Below are positions 47,643-57,572 of a stretch of 64,000 nt of DNA, in pieces. The DNA comes from JANMJD01 sp963847945 (GTDB lineage: Bacteria; Actinomycetota; Acidimicrobiia; Acidimicrobiales; Ilumatobacteraceae). Numbering within the stretch: position 1 is the first letter of the stretch; each line of letters starts with the position of its first letter. The translations under genes were made by a program, and so were the position numbers. Below the pieces are notes generated by a model. It had not been told where the DNA came from. It made no database searches and was given only the letters and a program-made list of their open reading frames with translations. The stretch is from assembly GCA_963847945.1 (NCBI GenBank), contig CAWKBX010000015.1, positions 1 to 64,000 of the forward strand, read 5' to 3'.

Positions 47643-49064
47643 ATGGCCGGGACCACCCTCCCCCAAAAGGTTTGGGATCGCCACGTGGTGCACTCCGCAT
47701 CCGGCGAGCCTGACCTGCTCTACATCGACCTCCACCTCGTCCACGAGGTGACCAGCCCGCAGGCCTTCGACGGCCTCCGGCTGAGCGGACGCAAGGTCCG
47801 CCGGCCCGACCTCACCGTCGCCACCGAAGACCACAACGTTCCGACGGCCGACATCGACCAGCCGATCGCCGACCCGATCTCGGCCCGTCAGATCGAGGTA
47901 CTCCGCGCCAACACCGCCGAGTTCGGGGTGACCAACTTCCCGATGGGCGACCCCGACCAGGGCATCGTCCACGTCATCGGGCCCGAGCAGGGCCGCACCC
48001 TTCCGGGGATGACGATCGTCTGCGGCGACTCGCACACCGCCACCCACGGCGCCTTCGGGGCCCTGGCGTTCGGCATCGGAACCTCCGAGGTCGAGCACGT
48101 GCTCGCTACCCAGACCCTCCCCCAGGCCCGCCCGAAGTGGATGTCGGTCACCGTCGATGGCTCGCTACCGGCCGATGTGACGGCAAAAGACGTCATCTTG
48201 GCCATCATCGGCCATATCGGCACCGGCGGCGGCATCGGCCATGTCATCGAGTACCGCGGCTCGGCGATCCGCAGCCTGTCGATGGAAGGCCGCATGACGC
48301 TCTGCAACATGTCGATCGAGGCCGGCGCCAAGGCCGGGCTTGTCGCTCCCGACCAGGTCACCTTCGACTATCTGGCCGGTCGCGATCATGCCCCGAAGGG
48401 TGCCGACTGGGACGCCGCCGTCGCCTACTGGCAGACGCTCGTCTCCGATGACGACGCCGCGTGGGACAAAGAGGTCGTGCTCGATGCCGCCTCGCTGACC
48501 CCCCAGGTCTCATGGGGTACCAACCCCGGCCAGGTGATGTCGATCGATGGATCGATCCCCGATCCGGCGTCGTATGCCGACTCCACCACGCAAGAGACCG
48601 TCGCCCGAGCGCTCGAATACATGGGCCTCGAGCCCGGTACTCGCATGCGCGACGTCACCGTCGACACGGTGTTCATCGGCTCGTGCACCAACTCGCGTAT
48701 CGAAGACCTCCGCGCCGCTGCGGCGGTGATGAAAGGCCGCACGGTCACCGTCAAGCGGGTGATGGTCGTTCCCGGCAGCCATCGGGTCAAGGCGCAGGCC
48801 GAGGCCGAGGGACTTCCCGAGATCTTCCGGGCCGCCGGAGCCGACTGGCGCGAGCCCGGCTGTTCGATGTGCCTGGCGATGAACCCCGACAAGCTCGCCC
48901 GAGCCGAACGCGCCGCCTCAACCAGCAACCGCAACTTCGAGGGCCGCCAAGGCCCTGGCGGCCGCACCCACCTCGTCTCGCCCGCCGTTGCCGCCGCCAC
49001 CGCGGTGGCCGGCCATTTCGCCACCCCCGCCGACCTGGTCGGTGCAGCCGAAAGCGTTCTGTGA
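47643..49064 (+). CDS. leuC: 3-isopropylmalate dehydratase large subunit
   Basis: This 473-residue aconitase-family subunit isomerises 2- to 3-isopropylmalate, and citramalate to methylmalate. It contains MTIVCGDSHTATHGAFGALA, the cluster cysteine region TVFIGSCTNSRIEDLRAAA and WREPGCSMCLAMNPDKLA, which together give three cluster cysteines. RNFEGRQGPGGRTHLVSP is typical of LeuC. The ATG at 47643 starts at the conserved N-terminus. The leuD start codon overlaps its stop. Confidence 0.96.
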   Translation: MAGTTLPQKVWDRHVVHSASGEPDLLYIDLHLVHEVTSPQAFDGLRLSGRKVRRPDLTVATEDHNVPTADIDQPIADPISARQIEVLRANTAEFGVTNFPMGDPDQGIVHVIGPEQGRTLPGMTIVCGDSHTATHGAFGALAFGIGTSEVEHVLATQTLPQARPKWMSVTVDGSLPADVTAKDVILAIIGHIGTGGGIGHVIEYRGSAIRSLSMEGRMTLCNMSIEAGAKAGLVAPDQVTFDYLAGRDHAPKGADWDAAVAYWQTLVSDDDAAWDKEVVLDAASLTPQVSWGTNPGQVMSIDGSIPDPASYADSTTQETVARALEYMGLEPGTRMRDVTVDTVFIGSCTNSRIEDLRAAAAVMKGRTVTVKRVMVVPGSHRVKAQAEAEGLPEIFRAAGADWREPGCSMCLAMNPDKLARAERAASTSNRNFEGRQGPGGRTHLVSPAVAAATAVAGHFATPADLVGAAESVL

Positions 49065-49654
49065 TGAAAGAAGTACATGTGGTCTCGGGCACCGGCGTGC
49101 CACTGCGTCGCTCCGACGTCGACACCGATCAGATCATCCCGGCCGAGTGGCTCAAGCGCGTCGAGCGCACGGGCTTCGAAAAAGGTCTGTTCTCCGCCTG
49201 GAAAGACGACCGGAACTTCGTGTTGAACGACGAGCGGTACAGCGGCGCGTCGATCCTCGTCGCCGGGCCGGCCTTCGGCGTCGGTTCGTCACGCGAGCAT
49301 GCGGTGTGGGCCATCCAACAGGCCGGCTTCAACGCGGTGATCGCCCCCAGCTTCTCCGACATCTTCCGTAACAACTGCACCAAGAACGGCCTGGTCCCGG
49401 TGGCGTTGAACGAGGCCGGCGTCGAGCGCATCTGGGAGGCGATCGAGGCCGACGCAGCCACCGAGATCGTCGTCGACATGGAGCGTTTGGTGGTCGAGGT
49501 ACCGGCGATCGGGTTGGTCGAGACCTTCCCGATGGAGGCCCAGAATCAGCACCGCTTCCTCAATGGCCTCGACGATGTCGGCATCACCTTGTCCCACGTC
49601 GCCGACATCGACGCCTTCGAGTCCACCCGCCCCGCCTGGCTTCCCACGGCGTAG
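49064..49654 (+). CDS. leuD: 3-isopropylmalate dehydratase small subunit
   Basis: This 196-residue swivelling subunit pairs with LeuC. It starts MKEVHVVSGTGVPLRRSDVD, then TDQIIPAEWLKRVERTGFEK, and ILVAGPAFGVGSSREHAVWA, with the serine and arginine that contact substrate; SFSDIFRNNCTKNGLVPVAL is also conserved. Its ATG overlaps the leuC stop (TGATG), so the two subunits are translationally coupled. Confidence 0.96.
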   Translation: MKEVHVVSGTGVPLRRSDVDTDQIIPAEWLKRVERTGFEKGLFSAWKDDRNFVLNDERYSGASILVAGPAFGVGSSREHAVWAIQQAGFNAVIAPSFSDIFRNNCTKNGLVPVALNEAGVERIWEAIEADAATEIVVDMERLVVEVPAIGLVETFPMEAQNQHRFLNGLDDVGITLSHVADIDAFESTRPAWLPTA

Positions 49655-49664
49655 CCAGTATTCG

Positions 49665-50459
49665 ATGACCACGAGCATCCGCGTCGGCGACATTGTCGTC
49701 CAACCCATCTACGACGGCATCGCCGTGCTCAAGCCCGAGATGTGGCTGGGAAGCGACTGGACCGATCATCAGCACCTCCTCGACGAGGACGGCGACGTGG
49801 TCGTACCAGTGGGTGGGTTCCTGGTTCGCATCGGCGAACGCTTGATGCTCCTGGACACCGGCGCCGGGGTGCTCCACGACGCGATCTTCGATGCCGGAGC
49901 GCTGCTCGACAGCCTGGCAGCCGTGGGGGTGGAGCCCAGCGAAATCGACACCATCATCCTGTCGCACCTGCACCGCGACCACATGGGCTGGGTCGAGCGC
50001 GACGGCGCACCGACGTTTCCCAACGCCACCATCCACATCGGCGCGGCCGATTGGGAGCACTTCGTGGAAAGCCCCGAGGCCCGACCGAAGGTGGTCGAAC
50101 GCCTGCGAGCCGTCGAGTCGCAGGTGTCGCTGATCGACCGTGACGGCGTGACAATCCTTCCCGGGGTCACCACGCGAGCGACGCCCGGCCACACCCCCGG
50201 TCACACCAGTACGGTGATTTCGAGCGGCACCGACCGGCTGATCGTGCTCGGCGACGCGCTCCATTGCCCGGCGCAGCTCACCGAGACCGAGTGGCAGTTC
50301 GTCGCCGACGTCGACGCCGACCTGGCCGTGCGCACCCGTCAAGCACTGGTGCACGAAGCCGTGCAACCCGGAACGACGCTGCTCCCGTGCCATTTTCCGG
50401 GCATGCAGGCGGCCCGCCTACTACCCGGTCACGGCACCCGACGCTGGGTGCTCGGCTGA
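49665..50459 (+). CDS. MBL-fold metallo-hydrolase
   Basis: The 264-residue metallo-beta-lactamase-fold protein carries the zinc motif ILSHLHRDHMGWV (HxHxDH), LLDTGAGVLHDA, a third histidine in TPGHTPGHTSTVI, and DALHCPAQ. CHFPGMQAARLLPGHGTRRW ends it. These residues fit AHL-lactonase-like or general hydrolases; the substrate is unknown. It starts ten bases after leuD and could be cotranscribed with leuCD. Confidence 0.88.
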   Translation: MTTSIRVGDIVVQPIYDGIAVLKPEMWLGSDWTDHQHLLDEDGDVVVPVGGFLVRIGERLMLLDTGAGVLHDAIFDAGALLDSLAAVGVEPSEIDTIILSHLHRDHMGWVERDGAPTFPNATIHIGAADWEHFVESPEARPKVVERLRAVESQVSLIDRDGVTILPGVTTRATPGHTPGHTSTVISSGTDRLIVLGDALHCPAQLTETEWQFVADVDADLAVRTRQALVHEAVQPGTTLLPCHFPGMQAARLLPGHGTRRWVLG

Positions 50460-50496
50460 CGGCGACACTGGCGCGCCGTCGAGGGTTGACACGTCC

Positions 50497-51714
50497 TCAG
50501 GCGGGGCTGGCCTCGGTGGCCGGCTCGACCTCGGGGAGGAACGAGCTGAGGTTCTTCAGACGCTTGTCATTGGAGAACAGCTCGATCGGCGGGATCTGCT
50601 CGAGCCGCAGTTGACGCTGGATGATCAGGCAGGCGAGGTGCTGGTTGTACTCCGCCAGCGTGACGGCCCAACCGTCGCGCCCGGCGCGAGCCGTGCGGCC
50701 GCTGCGATGCAGGTAATCCTTGGAATCCTTGGCCGGGGTGTGATGAAGCACTACGTCAATGCCGTCGACGTCGATACCACGGGCGGCGACGTCGGTAGCG
50801 ACCAAGACGGCCAGTTCGCCACGCGAGAAGCGGGCAAGCGCCCGGTCACGCATCGGCTGGGGCAGGTCGCCATGGATCGCCGCACAGGGCACGTCGAGGT
50901 CTTGCAGCGCCGTGGCGACGCGGTCGCAGCTGCGCTTGGTTTCGCAGAACACAATCGTGCGCTCGACCTCGCGGGAGATCGTCGCGATCACCTTGTCTTT
51001 GTCCATATGGTGGACGCCGAGGAACAGGTGGTGCATTGTGCCGACCGTCTCGGTCGACGAGTGCAGCGAGACCTCGGCGGGGTCGGTCATGTACTGACGG
51101 ATCAGGTGGGCGACGTCGCCGTCGAGCGTCGCCGAGAACAGCATGGTCTGGTGCTTGTGGGTGATGCGGCGCAGAATCCAGTCGACCTGGGGGGTGAAGC
51201 CGTCGTCGGCCATCCGGTCGGCCTCGTCGAGCACGACCACCTGGATGTCGTCGAGGGTGACTTCACCCTCTTTGAGCAGGTCGATGAGGCGCAGCGGAGT
51301 GGCAACGACGACGTCGATGCCCATTTCGAGATGACGAACCTGCGAGCCGCGTGACGACCCGCCGTAGACCGCGAGCACCGAACGGCCGCAGTGCTTGGCG
51401 ATCGGTTCGAGCACGCTGGCCACCTGCTGGGCCAGCTCACGCGTCGGCACCAACACCAGCGCGCGCGGGTGCTTCGGGGCCGAACCGGGGGTGACCCCGG
51501 CAAGCAATGGCACACCGAAGGCGAGGGTCTTGCCCGAGCCGGTGCGGGCGCGGCCGCAGAGGTCGACGCCGGTCAATGCGACCGGGATCGCCTCGATCTG
51601 AATCGCGAATGGCTCAGCGAAGCCGCAGGCGGCGAGACCGGCATCGATTTCATCGGGAACGCCAAGCCGGGCGAATCCGGTCGGGGTCTCGACGGCGACC
51701 GTCGGCCCCGACAT
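50497..51714 (-). CDS. DEAD-box RNA helicase
   Basis: The 405-residue protein has the DEAD-box motifs in order: GVDLCGRARTGSGKTLAFG (motif I), ALVLVPTRELAQQV (Ia), VLDEADRMADDGFTPQVDWI (motif II), LFSATLDGDVAHL (III), VLVATDVAARGIDVDGIDVV (V) and YLHRSGRTARAGRDG (VI). It unwinds RNA and probably aids ribosome or cold-adapted RNA metabolism. It lacks a long C-terminal RNA-binding tail. ATG 51714 is favoured; a GTG three bases upstream is also in frame. Confidence 0.94.
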   Translation of the reverse strand: MSGPTVAVETPTGFARLGVPDEIDAGLAACGFAEPFAIQIEAIPVALTGVDLCGRARTGSGKTLAFGVPLLAGVTPGSAPKHPRALVLVPTRELAQQVASVLEPIAKHCGRSVLAVYGGSSRGSQVRHLEMGIDVVVATPLRLIDLLKEGEVTLDDIQVVVLDEADRMADDGFTPQVDWILRRITHKHQTMLFSATLDGDVAHLIRQYMTDPAEVSLHSSTETVGTMHHLFLGVHHMDKDKVIATISREVERTIVFCETKRSCDRVATALQDLDVPCAAIHGDLPQPMRDRALARFSRGELAVLVATDVAARGIDVDGIDVVLHHTPAKDSKDYLHRSGRTARAGRDGWAVTLAEYNQHLACLIIQRQLRLEQIPPIELFSNDKRLKNLSSFLPEVEPATEASPA

Positions 51715-51989
51715 CACGATCGAGGGAACCGCGGCTGCAGGTCTCGGTCGGTCGACGATGCGGAGGTGGATGGGGAGCGACGGCGGGAGCGTCGGGGACG
51801 ATCGGTGTTCGATCGCGGAGCGTTGTCAGGCATGAGGAAGGTGGGTGTCGGACCCGCCATCGGGCACCTGACACGCCGTCAGAATACCGTGCTCACGCTC
51901 GGAATCCGTGTCAACCGTCCGAGTGTGATTCCAGAGCCATGTTGCCCGTCATCGCTATCCGACGCAGACCCCGATTAATCTCCGCTGCC

Positions 51990-53549
51990 ATGAAGGTGCC
52001 TCTGACGATCAATGACCACCTGCGACGCGCTGTCGAGCTGTATCCCCACCGAATCGGGGTCGTCGACGAGCCCGATCAACCGGCCGCATCGTGGGGTTCA
52101 CTGACGTATGCCCAGATGAACGAACGATCGCGGGCGATCGCCGCCGGACTCGATGCGTTGGGCATCGCCATCGGTGAGCGGGTGGCAATGGTCAGCCACA
52201 ACTCGGCGCGCCTGTTGACCGCGTTCTATGGCGTGTCGGGCAGCGGTCGAATTCTGGTGCCGATCAACTTCCGCCTGGTAGCCGAGGAGGTCAAGTACAT
52301 CATCGCCCACTCCGGGGCCCGGGTGCTGCTCGTCGACCCGGAGCTCGAAGCGGCGATGGCCGACGTCGAGTGCGAGTTCAAATTCACCATCGGTACGTCG
52401 ACCGATGAGGCGTTGATGCGCTTCGACACCGCCCCGATCGCGTGGGCGGGCGACGAGGACGCCACAGCGACGATCAACTACACGTCGGGCACCACCGCCC
52501 GCCCCAAGGGCGTGCAGCTCACCCACCGCAACCTGTGGCTCAATGCCGCCGTGTTCGGCTGGCAGACGGGGATCAACGATCGCGACGTCTACCTGCACAC
52601 CCTGCCCCAGTTCCACTGCAACGGCTGGGGCATGCTCTACGCCGTCACCGGGATGGGCGCCAAGCACATCATTCTGCGCAAAATCGACGGCGCCGAGATC
52701 TTGCGGCGAGTCGAAGCCCACGGGGTCACCGTGATGTGCGCCGCCCCGGCCGTCGCCAACGCCGTGTTGGACGCTGCGGCAACGTGGGACGGGCCGATCC
52801 CAGGCCGCGGCCGGGTGCGGATGGTCGTGGCCGGCGCTCCGCCGCCGAGCCGCACGATCGAGCGGATCGAGACTGAACTCGGCTGGGAATTGATCCAGAT
52901 CTACGGCCTGACCGAAACGACCCCGCTGCTGACGATGAACCGCGGCCGCGCCGAGACCGACGAGCTGACCCCGGCCGAGCGGTCGGTGGTGCTCAGTCGC
53001 GCCGGGGGCCCGGCGTTGGGCGTCGAGATCCGTATTTCCCCAGATGGCGAGGTCTTGGCCCGCGGCAACCACATCATGGGCGGATACTGGGAGCAGCCCG
53101 AGGCGACCGCCGACGCGATCAAGCCGGCATCCGACGACCCCGACGGCCCGCTGTGGTTCCACACCGGCGACGGCGGCTCCCTCGACGCCGAGATGTACGT
53201 GACCATCTCCGACCGCAAGAAGGACGTGATCATCTCGGGCGGCGAGAATGTCTCGTCGATCGAGGTGGAAGACGCGCTGTTCAGCCATCCCGACGTCGCC
53301 GAGGTCTGCGTGATCGGCATCCCCGACGAGAAGTGGGGCGAACTGGTCTTCGCCCTCGTCGTCAAAACCACCGGGTCGGAACTCACCGAAGACGAGTTGA
53401 TCGCCTACACCAAGACCAAACTCGCCGGCTACAAGTGCCCGAAGCAGATCGAATTCCGCGATGCACTCGCCCGCACCGCCACCGGCAAGCTGCAAAAGTT
53501 CAAGCTCCGCGAGCCCTACTGGGCCGGCAAAACCCGCCAGGTCAACTGA
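51990..53549 (+). CDS. AMP-binding acyl-CoA synthetase
   Basis: The 519-residue ANL-superfamily enzyme activates a carboxylic acid through an acyl-AMP to a CoA ester. It contains INYTSGTTARPKGVQLTHRN (the P-loop-like motif), IQIYGLTETTPLL, LWFHTGDGGSLDAEMYVTIS, DRKKDVIISGGENVSSIEV and the C-terminal lysine region RTATGKLQKFKLR. It looks like the medium/long-chain group. It stands as a single transcription unit. A longer open frame upstream overlaps the helicase and is not used. Confidence 0.92.
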   Translation: MKVPLTINDHLRRAVELYPHRIGVVDEPDQPAASWGSLTYAQMNERSRAIAAGLDALGIAIGERVAMVSHNSARLLTAFYGVSGSGRILVPINFRLVAEEVKYIIAHSGARVLLVDPELEAAMADVECEFKFTIGTSTDEALMRFDTAPIAWAGDEDATATINYTSGTTARPKGVQLTHRNLWLNAAVFGWQTGINDRDVYLHTLPQFHCNGWGMLYAVTGMGAKHIILRKIDGAEILRRVEAHGVTVMCAAPAVANAVLDAAATWDGPIPGRGRVRMVVAGAPPPSRTIERIETELGWELIQIYGLTETTPLLTMNRGRAETDELTPAERSVVLSRAGGPALGVEIRISPDGEVLARGNHIMGGYWEQPEATADAIKPASDDPDGPLWFHTGDGGSLDAEMYVTISDRKKDVIISGGENVSSIEVEDALFSHPDVAEVCVIGIPDEKWGELVFALVVKTTGSELTEDELIAYTKTKLAGYKCPKQIEFRDALARTATGKLQKFKLREPYWAGKTRQVN

Positions 53550-53609
53550 TCTTTCGTTCGCCGCAATCTGCATAAAATCATGCTAATATGTATAACGATG
53601 GGATCGATT

Positions 53610-53618
53610 ATCTAGATT
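53610..53618 (+). promoter_or_regulatory. Possible leaderless promoter of the Fic gene
   Basis: In an AT-rich gap, ATCTAGAT (53610-53617) is a perfect palindrome and TAGATT (53613-53618) resembles a -10 element, eight bases before the ATG at 53627. A second small inverted repeat, GCAT-N6-ATGC, lies further upstream. The gene may therefore be leaderless and controlled by a regulator at this palindrome. Confidence 0.35.
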
Positions 53619-53626
53619 AGCGAACA

Positions 53627-54724
53627 ATGAGAAGCTTTCAGCGAAGTACAACCCTCGACCCCGTTCCCGGCGCCCTGGTCCGTCTGCTGGCAGAAATCGA
53701 CCGGAGCGCCGGATCAGAGGCGCAATCCGCCGACCAAGTTCCGGAGTTGCTGACCCATCTCGCTCGGTCGGCGATCATCGAGTCGGTGACCGCGTCAAGC
53801 GCTATTGAAGGAATTCACGTCGGTGACCAACGCCGCCCGGGCCTTGCCACCGGTGCGATCACCCGCTATCGAAATCGATCCGAGGCCGAGTTCGCGGGCT
53901 ACCGCGATGGCCTCGATTACGTCTACCGAACGAGTCTGTCCCGAGCCGGTGCCGATCGTTCGACGCCCGGCCCGCTATCCGTCGGATTCGTCCTACACCT
54001 GCACCGACTACTTTTCGCCCATACCGACGGCGCGGGAGGGCGCCTGAAGCTTCACGACAACGTCGTTGTCGAGCGGGGCCCCGACGGACAGCGGCAGATT
54101 CGATTCACACCGGTCAGTGCGACAGAAACACCTCATTACCTGGCCGAACTTGTCGAGCGCACCAACCAGACGCTCGCGGACAAGACGCATCATCCGCTGC
54201 TCGTGGTCAGCGGATTCGCCCTCGATCTGTCGTGTATCCACCCTTTCGGCGACGGCAACGGGCGCATCGCCCGGCTCGCCACGGCATTCCTGCTGCAAGA
54301 AACCGGATATGGCGTCGGGCGCTACATCAGTATCGAACAGCTCATCCTCGACACCAAGGACGAGTACTACGCCGCCCTTGGCGCCTCCACCGCAGGATGG
54401 TTCGATGACGGACGCCACCAGGTCTGGCCGTGGACAATGTACCTCTGCGAACGACTCGCCGAAGCCTACCGACGGTTCAACCAGCGGATCACGGCTGAGT
54501 CTGTAACCGGCAGCAAACAGGAGCGCGTGCGCAGCTTCGCTTTGGACCACGGACCAACGAAATTCAGCCGTGCCGACATTCGACGGGCCCTCCCTGGCAT
54601 CAGCGACCCGACGATCCGTCTCGTGCTCGCGGAGCTGCGCGATGAAGGACGCATCGTCAGCGACGGAGCAGGGCGATCGTCGGTGTGGATCCGACTTGAG
54701 AGCCCGAAATCGGGCAATGAGTGA
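53627..54724 (+). CDS. Fic-family AMP transferase, self-inhibited class
   Basis: This 365-residue protein has the Fic active site HPFGDGNGRIARLATAF. Upstream, near residue 60, ASSAIEGIHV carries the (S/T)xxxE(G/N) inhibitory motif, which places it among Fic proteins with a built-in inhibitor. The C-terminal part (IRRALPGISDPTIRLVLAEL) is a winged helix. Such proteins transfer AMP to a target protein; some act as toxins. It is not next to a FicA-type antitoxin gene. Confidence 0.88.
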   Translation: MRSFQRSTTLDPVPGALVRLLAEIDRSAGSEAQSADQVPELLTHLARSAIIESVTASSAIEGIHVGDQRRPGLATGAITRYRNRSEAEFAGYRDGLDYVYRTSLSRAGADRSTPGPLSVGFVLHLHRLLFAHTDGAGGRLKLHDNVVVERGPDGQRQIRFTPVSATETPHYLAELVERTNQTLADKTHHPLLVVSGFALDLSCIHPFGDGNGRIARLATAFLLQETGYGVGRYISIEQLILDTKDEYYAALGASTAGWFDDGRHQVWPWTMYLCERLAEAYRRFNQRITAESVTGSKQERVRSFALDHGPTKFSRADIRRALPGISDPTIRLVLAELRDEGRIVSDGAGRSSVWIRLESPKSGNE

Positions 54725-54774
54725 CAACGGTAGGCCCCATCCCACCTGCCCTTTCAGATCTGTCTGGCCAGTGG

Positions 54775-55515
54775 CTACCGGCGGCCCGACCGGACCCGGC
54801 GTAGCGTGCTGGAGTTGACGTCGACTCGCTCGGAATAGGCGACCAGCGGCGGCCCGACCGGGGTGGGCAGGCCTGCGGCGACGAGTAGCGCGTCGTCAAG
54901 CTCCACCACGGTCGCCCGATGGAGCGGCCACACCTCGTGTACTGCCTTGGCCGCCCAGACGCGGCCCAAGCGGTGGCTGTAGAGACGCCAGCGAGCGGAC
55001 AGGAAATGGTCGAGTTCCGATAGCTCGTCGGGCTGATACGGGGCACCCACCGACACGCGTACGCGGCTGGCCGCTCCCCGGGGGCCCGGCCACCGCCGAC
55101 GGGACGTATAGGTCACCACCGGCCCGTCGCGCTCCACTCGCATGCGCGCCCACATGTACGGCAACCCGAACGTGGAACGGGCGGTCAGCACCGGCAGCAG
55201 ACGTTCAGCCTCGAGCGAGAAGAACCAAATACCTTCGGTGCCGTCGGCCGCGGTGACGTAGGTGCGCACGTTCGTCTCGGCGAAGTTGCCGAGCCAGGGC
55301 AGTGGTCGCCGGCGGCGAGGCCAGCGGACGCCCATGACGAACGGCACCAGCGAGACCCAGGCCACCCCGTTGAACGTCTGCACCGTCATCCCTGGCGGAA
55401 GTAACCGCTGGACATCGGCCGGCGCGTACGACCAGTGCAGAAACGTCAGCGTGTCCCAATACATCGACATCACCGGTCGCTCGACGGTGGTCGTCGCATT
55501 CGGCGTGCGAGTCAT
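54775..55515 (-). CDS. DUF2071 (YqjF-like) protein
   Basis: The 246-residue protein matches YqjF/DUF2071: LTFLHWSYAPADVQRLLPPG, VAWVSLVPFVMGVRWPRRR, NVRTYVTAADGTEGIWFFSL and ALLVAAGLPTPVGPPLVAYS. The family function is unknown. The ATG at 55515 is preferred because it begins at the conserved helix; the open frame extends to 55569, overlapping the VOC gene. It is five bases from the VOC gene and probably in one operon. Confidence 0.88.
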   Translation of the reverse strand: MTRTPNATTTVERPVMSMYWDTLTFLHWSYAPADVQRLLPPGMTVQTFNGVAWVSLVPFVMGVRWPRRRRPLPWLGNFAETNVRTYVTAADGTEGIWFFSLEAERLLPVLTARSTFGLPYMWARMRVERDGPVVTYTSRRRWPGPRGAASRVRVSVGAPYQPDELSELDHFLSARWRLYSHRLGRVWAAKAVHEVWPLHRATVVELDDALLVAAGLPTPVGPPLVAYSERVDVNSSTLRRVRSGRR

Positions 55516-55520
55516 CGTGC

Positions 55521-56480
55521 TCAGCTCACTGGTTTGGCGGCGGGGGTCAGGTCGCCGCCCGCCCACCACGCGGCGAAGCGGTCTTTGCTGACGTCGGACA
55601 TCGGTTCGAGGAGCACGCCCTGGGGTGAGCGAATGTAGGTGAGGCGGCCGTAACGGTCCTCGGGGGCCGCGCCGGCAAGTTCGAGGGTCCAGCCGTTATC
55701 GAGCAGCCGTTGGGAGGTGCTGGCCACATCGTCGGTCCAGATTCCGAAATGGTGGGGCCCCGGCATGCCGTCGGTGGCCCACGGCGAATCGGCTTCGCCC
55801 TGCATCAGTTCCAACCGAACCGGACCCTCGGCCGAGTAGCTCAACGCCAGCCGCGGTGTGACGTTTCCTTGGCCCGGGATCCACGTCGGCATCAGCCGGT
55901 CCTGCACCGAGGCCCATCCGACCCCGAAGAGCGCCGACATCTCGTCCATCGCTGCCTGCAAGTCATCGACGCGAATACCTACATGGAAGAACTGATCGAA
56001 GCCGAACTCGCCGGTAGCCGGCTCACCGGGCGCCCACCATTCCTCGAAGCTTGCGCGAGCCGTACGAGAGACCGGCTCGATCAAAATGCCCTGAGGCGTG
56101 CGCACATAGGTGAACCGGCCGTAGCCGTTCTCGGGTGAATCTCCGGCGATTTCGAGGGTGCCACCGGAGGCGATCAACGTCTCGGTCATCCCCGGGACGT
56201 CATCGGTCCAGACGCCGAGGTGGTGCAGACCTCGACGGTCGTCACCGTTCCAGATCGAACCGGCTTCGCCCTCGAGTAACTCCAGATGGACCGGCCCCTC
56301 ACAGGAGTAGGTGAAGCGCAGTTGATACTTGACGTGGCCGATCCCTGGTACCCACGCGGCATTCTCCCGCTGACGCGTCGGAGCCCATGTCACGCCCATC
56401 GCTGAGGTGAGCTCGGCCTTGGCGGCGTCAAGGTCGGGGACGCGAATTCCGACGTGATAGAAGTCCTCGAGGGTGGTCAT
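55521..56480 (-). CDS. Tandem VOC-domain (glyoxalase-like) protein
   Basis: The 319-residue protein holds two vicinal-oxygen-chelate domains. The first opens DFYHVGIRVPDLDAAKAELT, the second DQFFHVGIRVDDLQAAMDEM. Each has a metal histidine at the HVGIRV strand and a histidine later (RGLHHLGVWTDDVP, PGPHHFGIWTDDV). The two domains can form one glyoxalase- or dioxygenase-like active site. The substrate is unknown. Confidence 0.87.
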   Translation of the reverse strand: MTTLEDFYHVGIRVPDLDAAKAELTSAMGVTWAPTRQRENAAWVPGIGHVKYQLRFTYSCEGPVHLELLEGEAGSIWNGDDRRGLHHLGVWTDDVPGMTETLIASGGTLEIAGDSPENGYGRFTYVRTPQGILIEPVSRTARASFEEWWAPGEPATGEFGFDQFFHVGIRVDDLQAAMDEMSALFGVGWASVQDRLMPTWIPGQGNVTPRLALSYSAEGPVRLELMQGEADSPWATDGMPGPHHFGIWTDDVASTSQRLLDNGWTLELAGAAPEDRYGRLTYIRSPQGVLLEPMSDVSKDRFAAWWAGGDLTPAAKPVS

Positions 56481-56650
56481 CCCTGCATTGTCTCAGCTCG
56501 GACCGACGAGTGATGCACCGCTTGACATCGATGTGACCTCCAGATATCTTGAAGATATATCTACTAGATAGGAGTCCACGCGGTGCTGCTGCTGCTGATC
56601 GTTGCGCGCAGCCGCAGCGAAAGTGGCGGTCGAAACTCCCGGTAGCGAAT

Positions 56651-57572
56651 TCAGCCGCGAGTGGTCAATGCGACTCCGGTGAGCGAGACGACCATGCCGA
56701 CGAGAGCCAACGGACCGATTCGTTCGCCGAACAGCATGCGGGCCTGAACCATCGACAGCGCCGGGGTGAGGAAGAACAGACTGCTCACCCGAGCGGCCGC
56801 TTGTCGGGAGATCAGCCAGGTCAGCAGGAGCGTCGAGCCGATCGACAGTCCGAACACCGACCAGATTCCCGACCAGACGAGCGTCGAGGTGGTGTGCCAC
56901 TGGAAGCCTTCGAACAGGGCCATACCCGTCGTCAGGATCACACAGGCCACGGCGTAGTGGACGACGGTTCCCCAGACCAGCGGCATCGTCGATGCTTTGG
57001 CCCGTTGGGTCAGCGTGCCCGCTGACATGCCGACGACGGCAACCGCCATACACAGCAGCATCTTGCCGGTGACCTGGCCCGTGTGTTCCGACAGACGCTG
57101 AGCCACGACGAGTCCGACGCCGGCGATGCCGAGGCCGACCCCGATCCACTGCCAGCCGACGAAGCCGCTCGCCGAGGATGAACCGCCCACCGACCGCGGT
57201 GAGCACCGGATGCAGCCCGGCGATCAACGCCCCGAGCCCGGCCGGAAGCCCGAGGTCGATCGCCACCCAGACGCCACCGAGATACAGCACGTGCAGACCG
57301 ACGGCGGCGACCGCCGCCCAACCAGCGAGCAGGCGCGAGATGCGCGGCTGGTGGGTGAAGTGGGCGAGCGCGACGAGGAGCACTGTGGTGATCGCCATCC
57401 GAACGGTTAGAAACGTGAGCGGACCGGCGTCGCGCATCGCGTAGCGAGCGACGACGAATCCCGACGACCAGAGGAACACGAAGATCCCGGGAGCAGCGAC
57501 GGCGATTGCATCCTGGCGGTTCGTGGTGGGGTCGGGGGTGGCGTCGGGAGTTGCCACAGCCTGGGTGGTCAT
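56651..57572 (-). CDS. EamA/DMT-family transporter (one frameshift)
   Basis: The reconstructed protein has about 307 residues and ten membrane segments of the drug/metabolite transporter superfamily. The N-terminal EamA repeat includes FVFLWSSGFVVARYAMRDAG and LGALIAGLHPVLTAVGG; the second includes RVSSLFFLTPALSMVQARM and LVGMVVSLTGVALTTRG. The frame breaks near 57164-57168; one added base rejoins FILGERG to FVGWQWIGV. The ATG at 57572 overlaps the stop of the amidohydrolase gene (ATGA). Confidence 0.85.

Noticed and set aside
51507..51989. A long N-terminal extension of the acyl-CoA synthetase.
   Set aside because: It overlaps the helicase on the other strand and is arginine/glycine-rich; the enzyme family starts at MKVPLTINDH.
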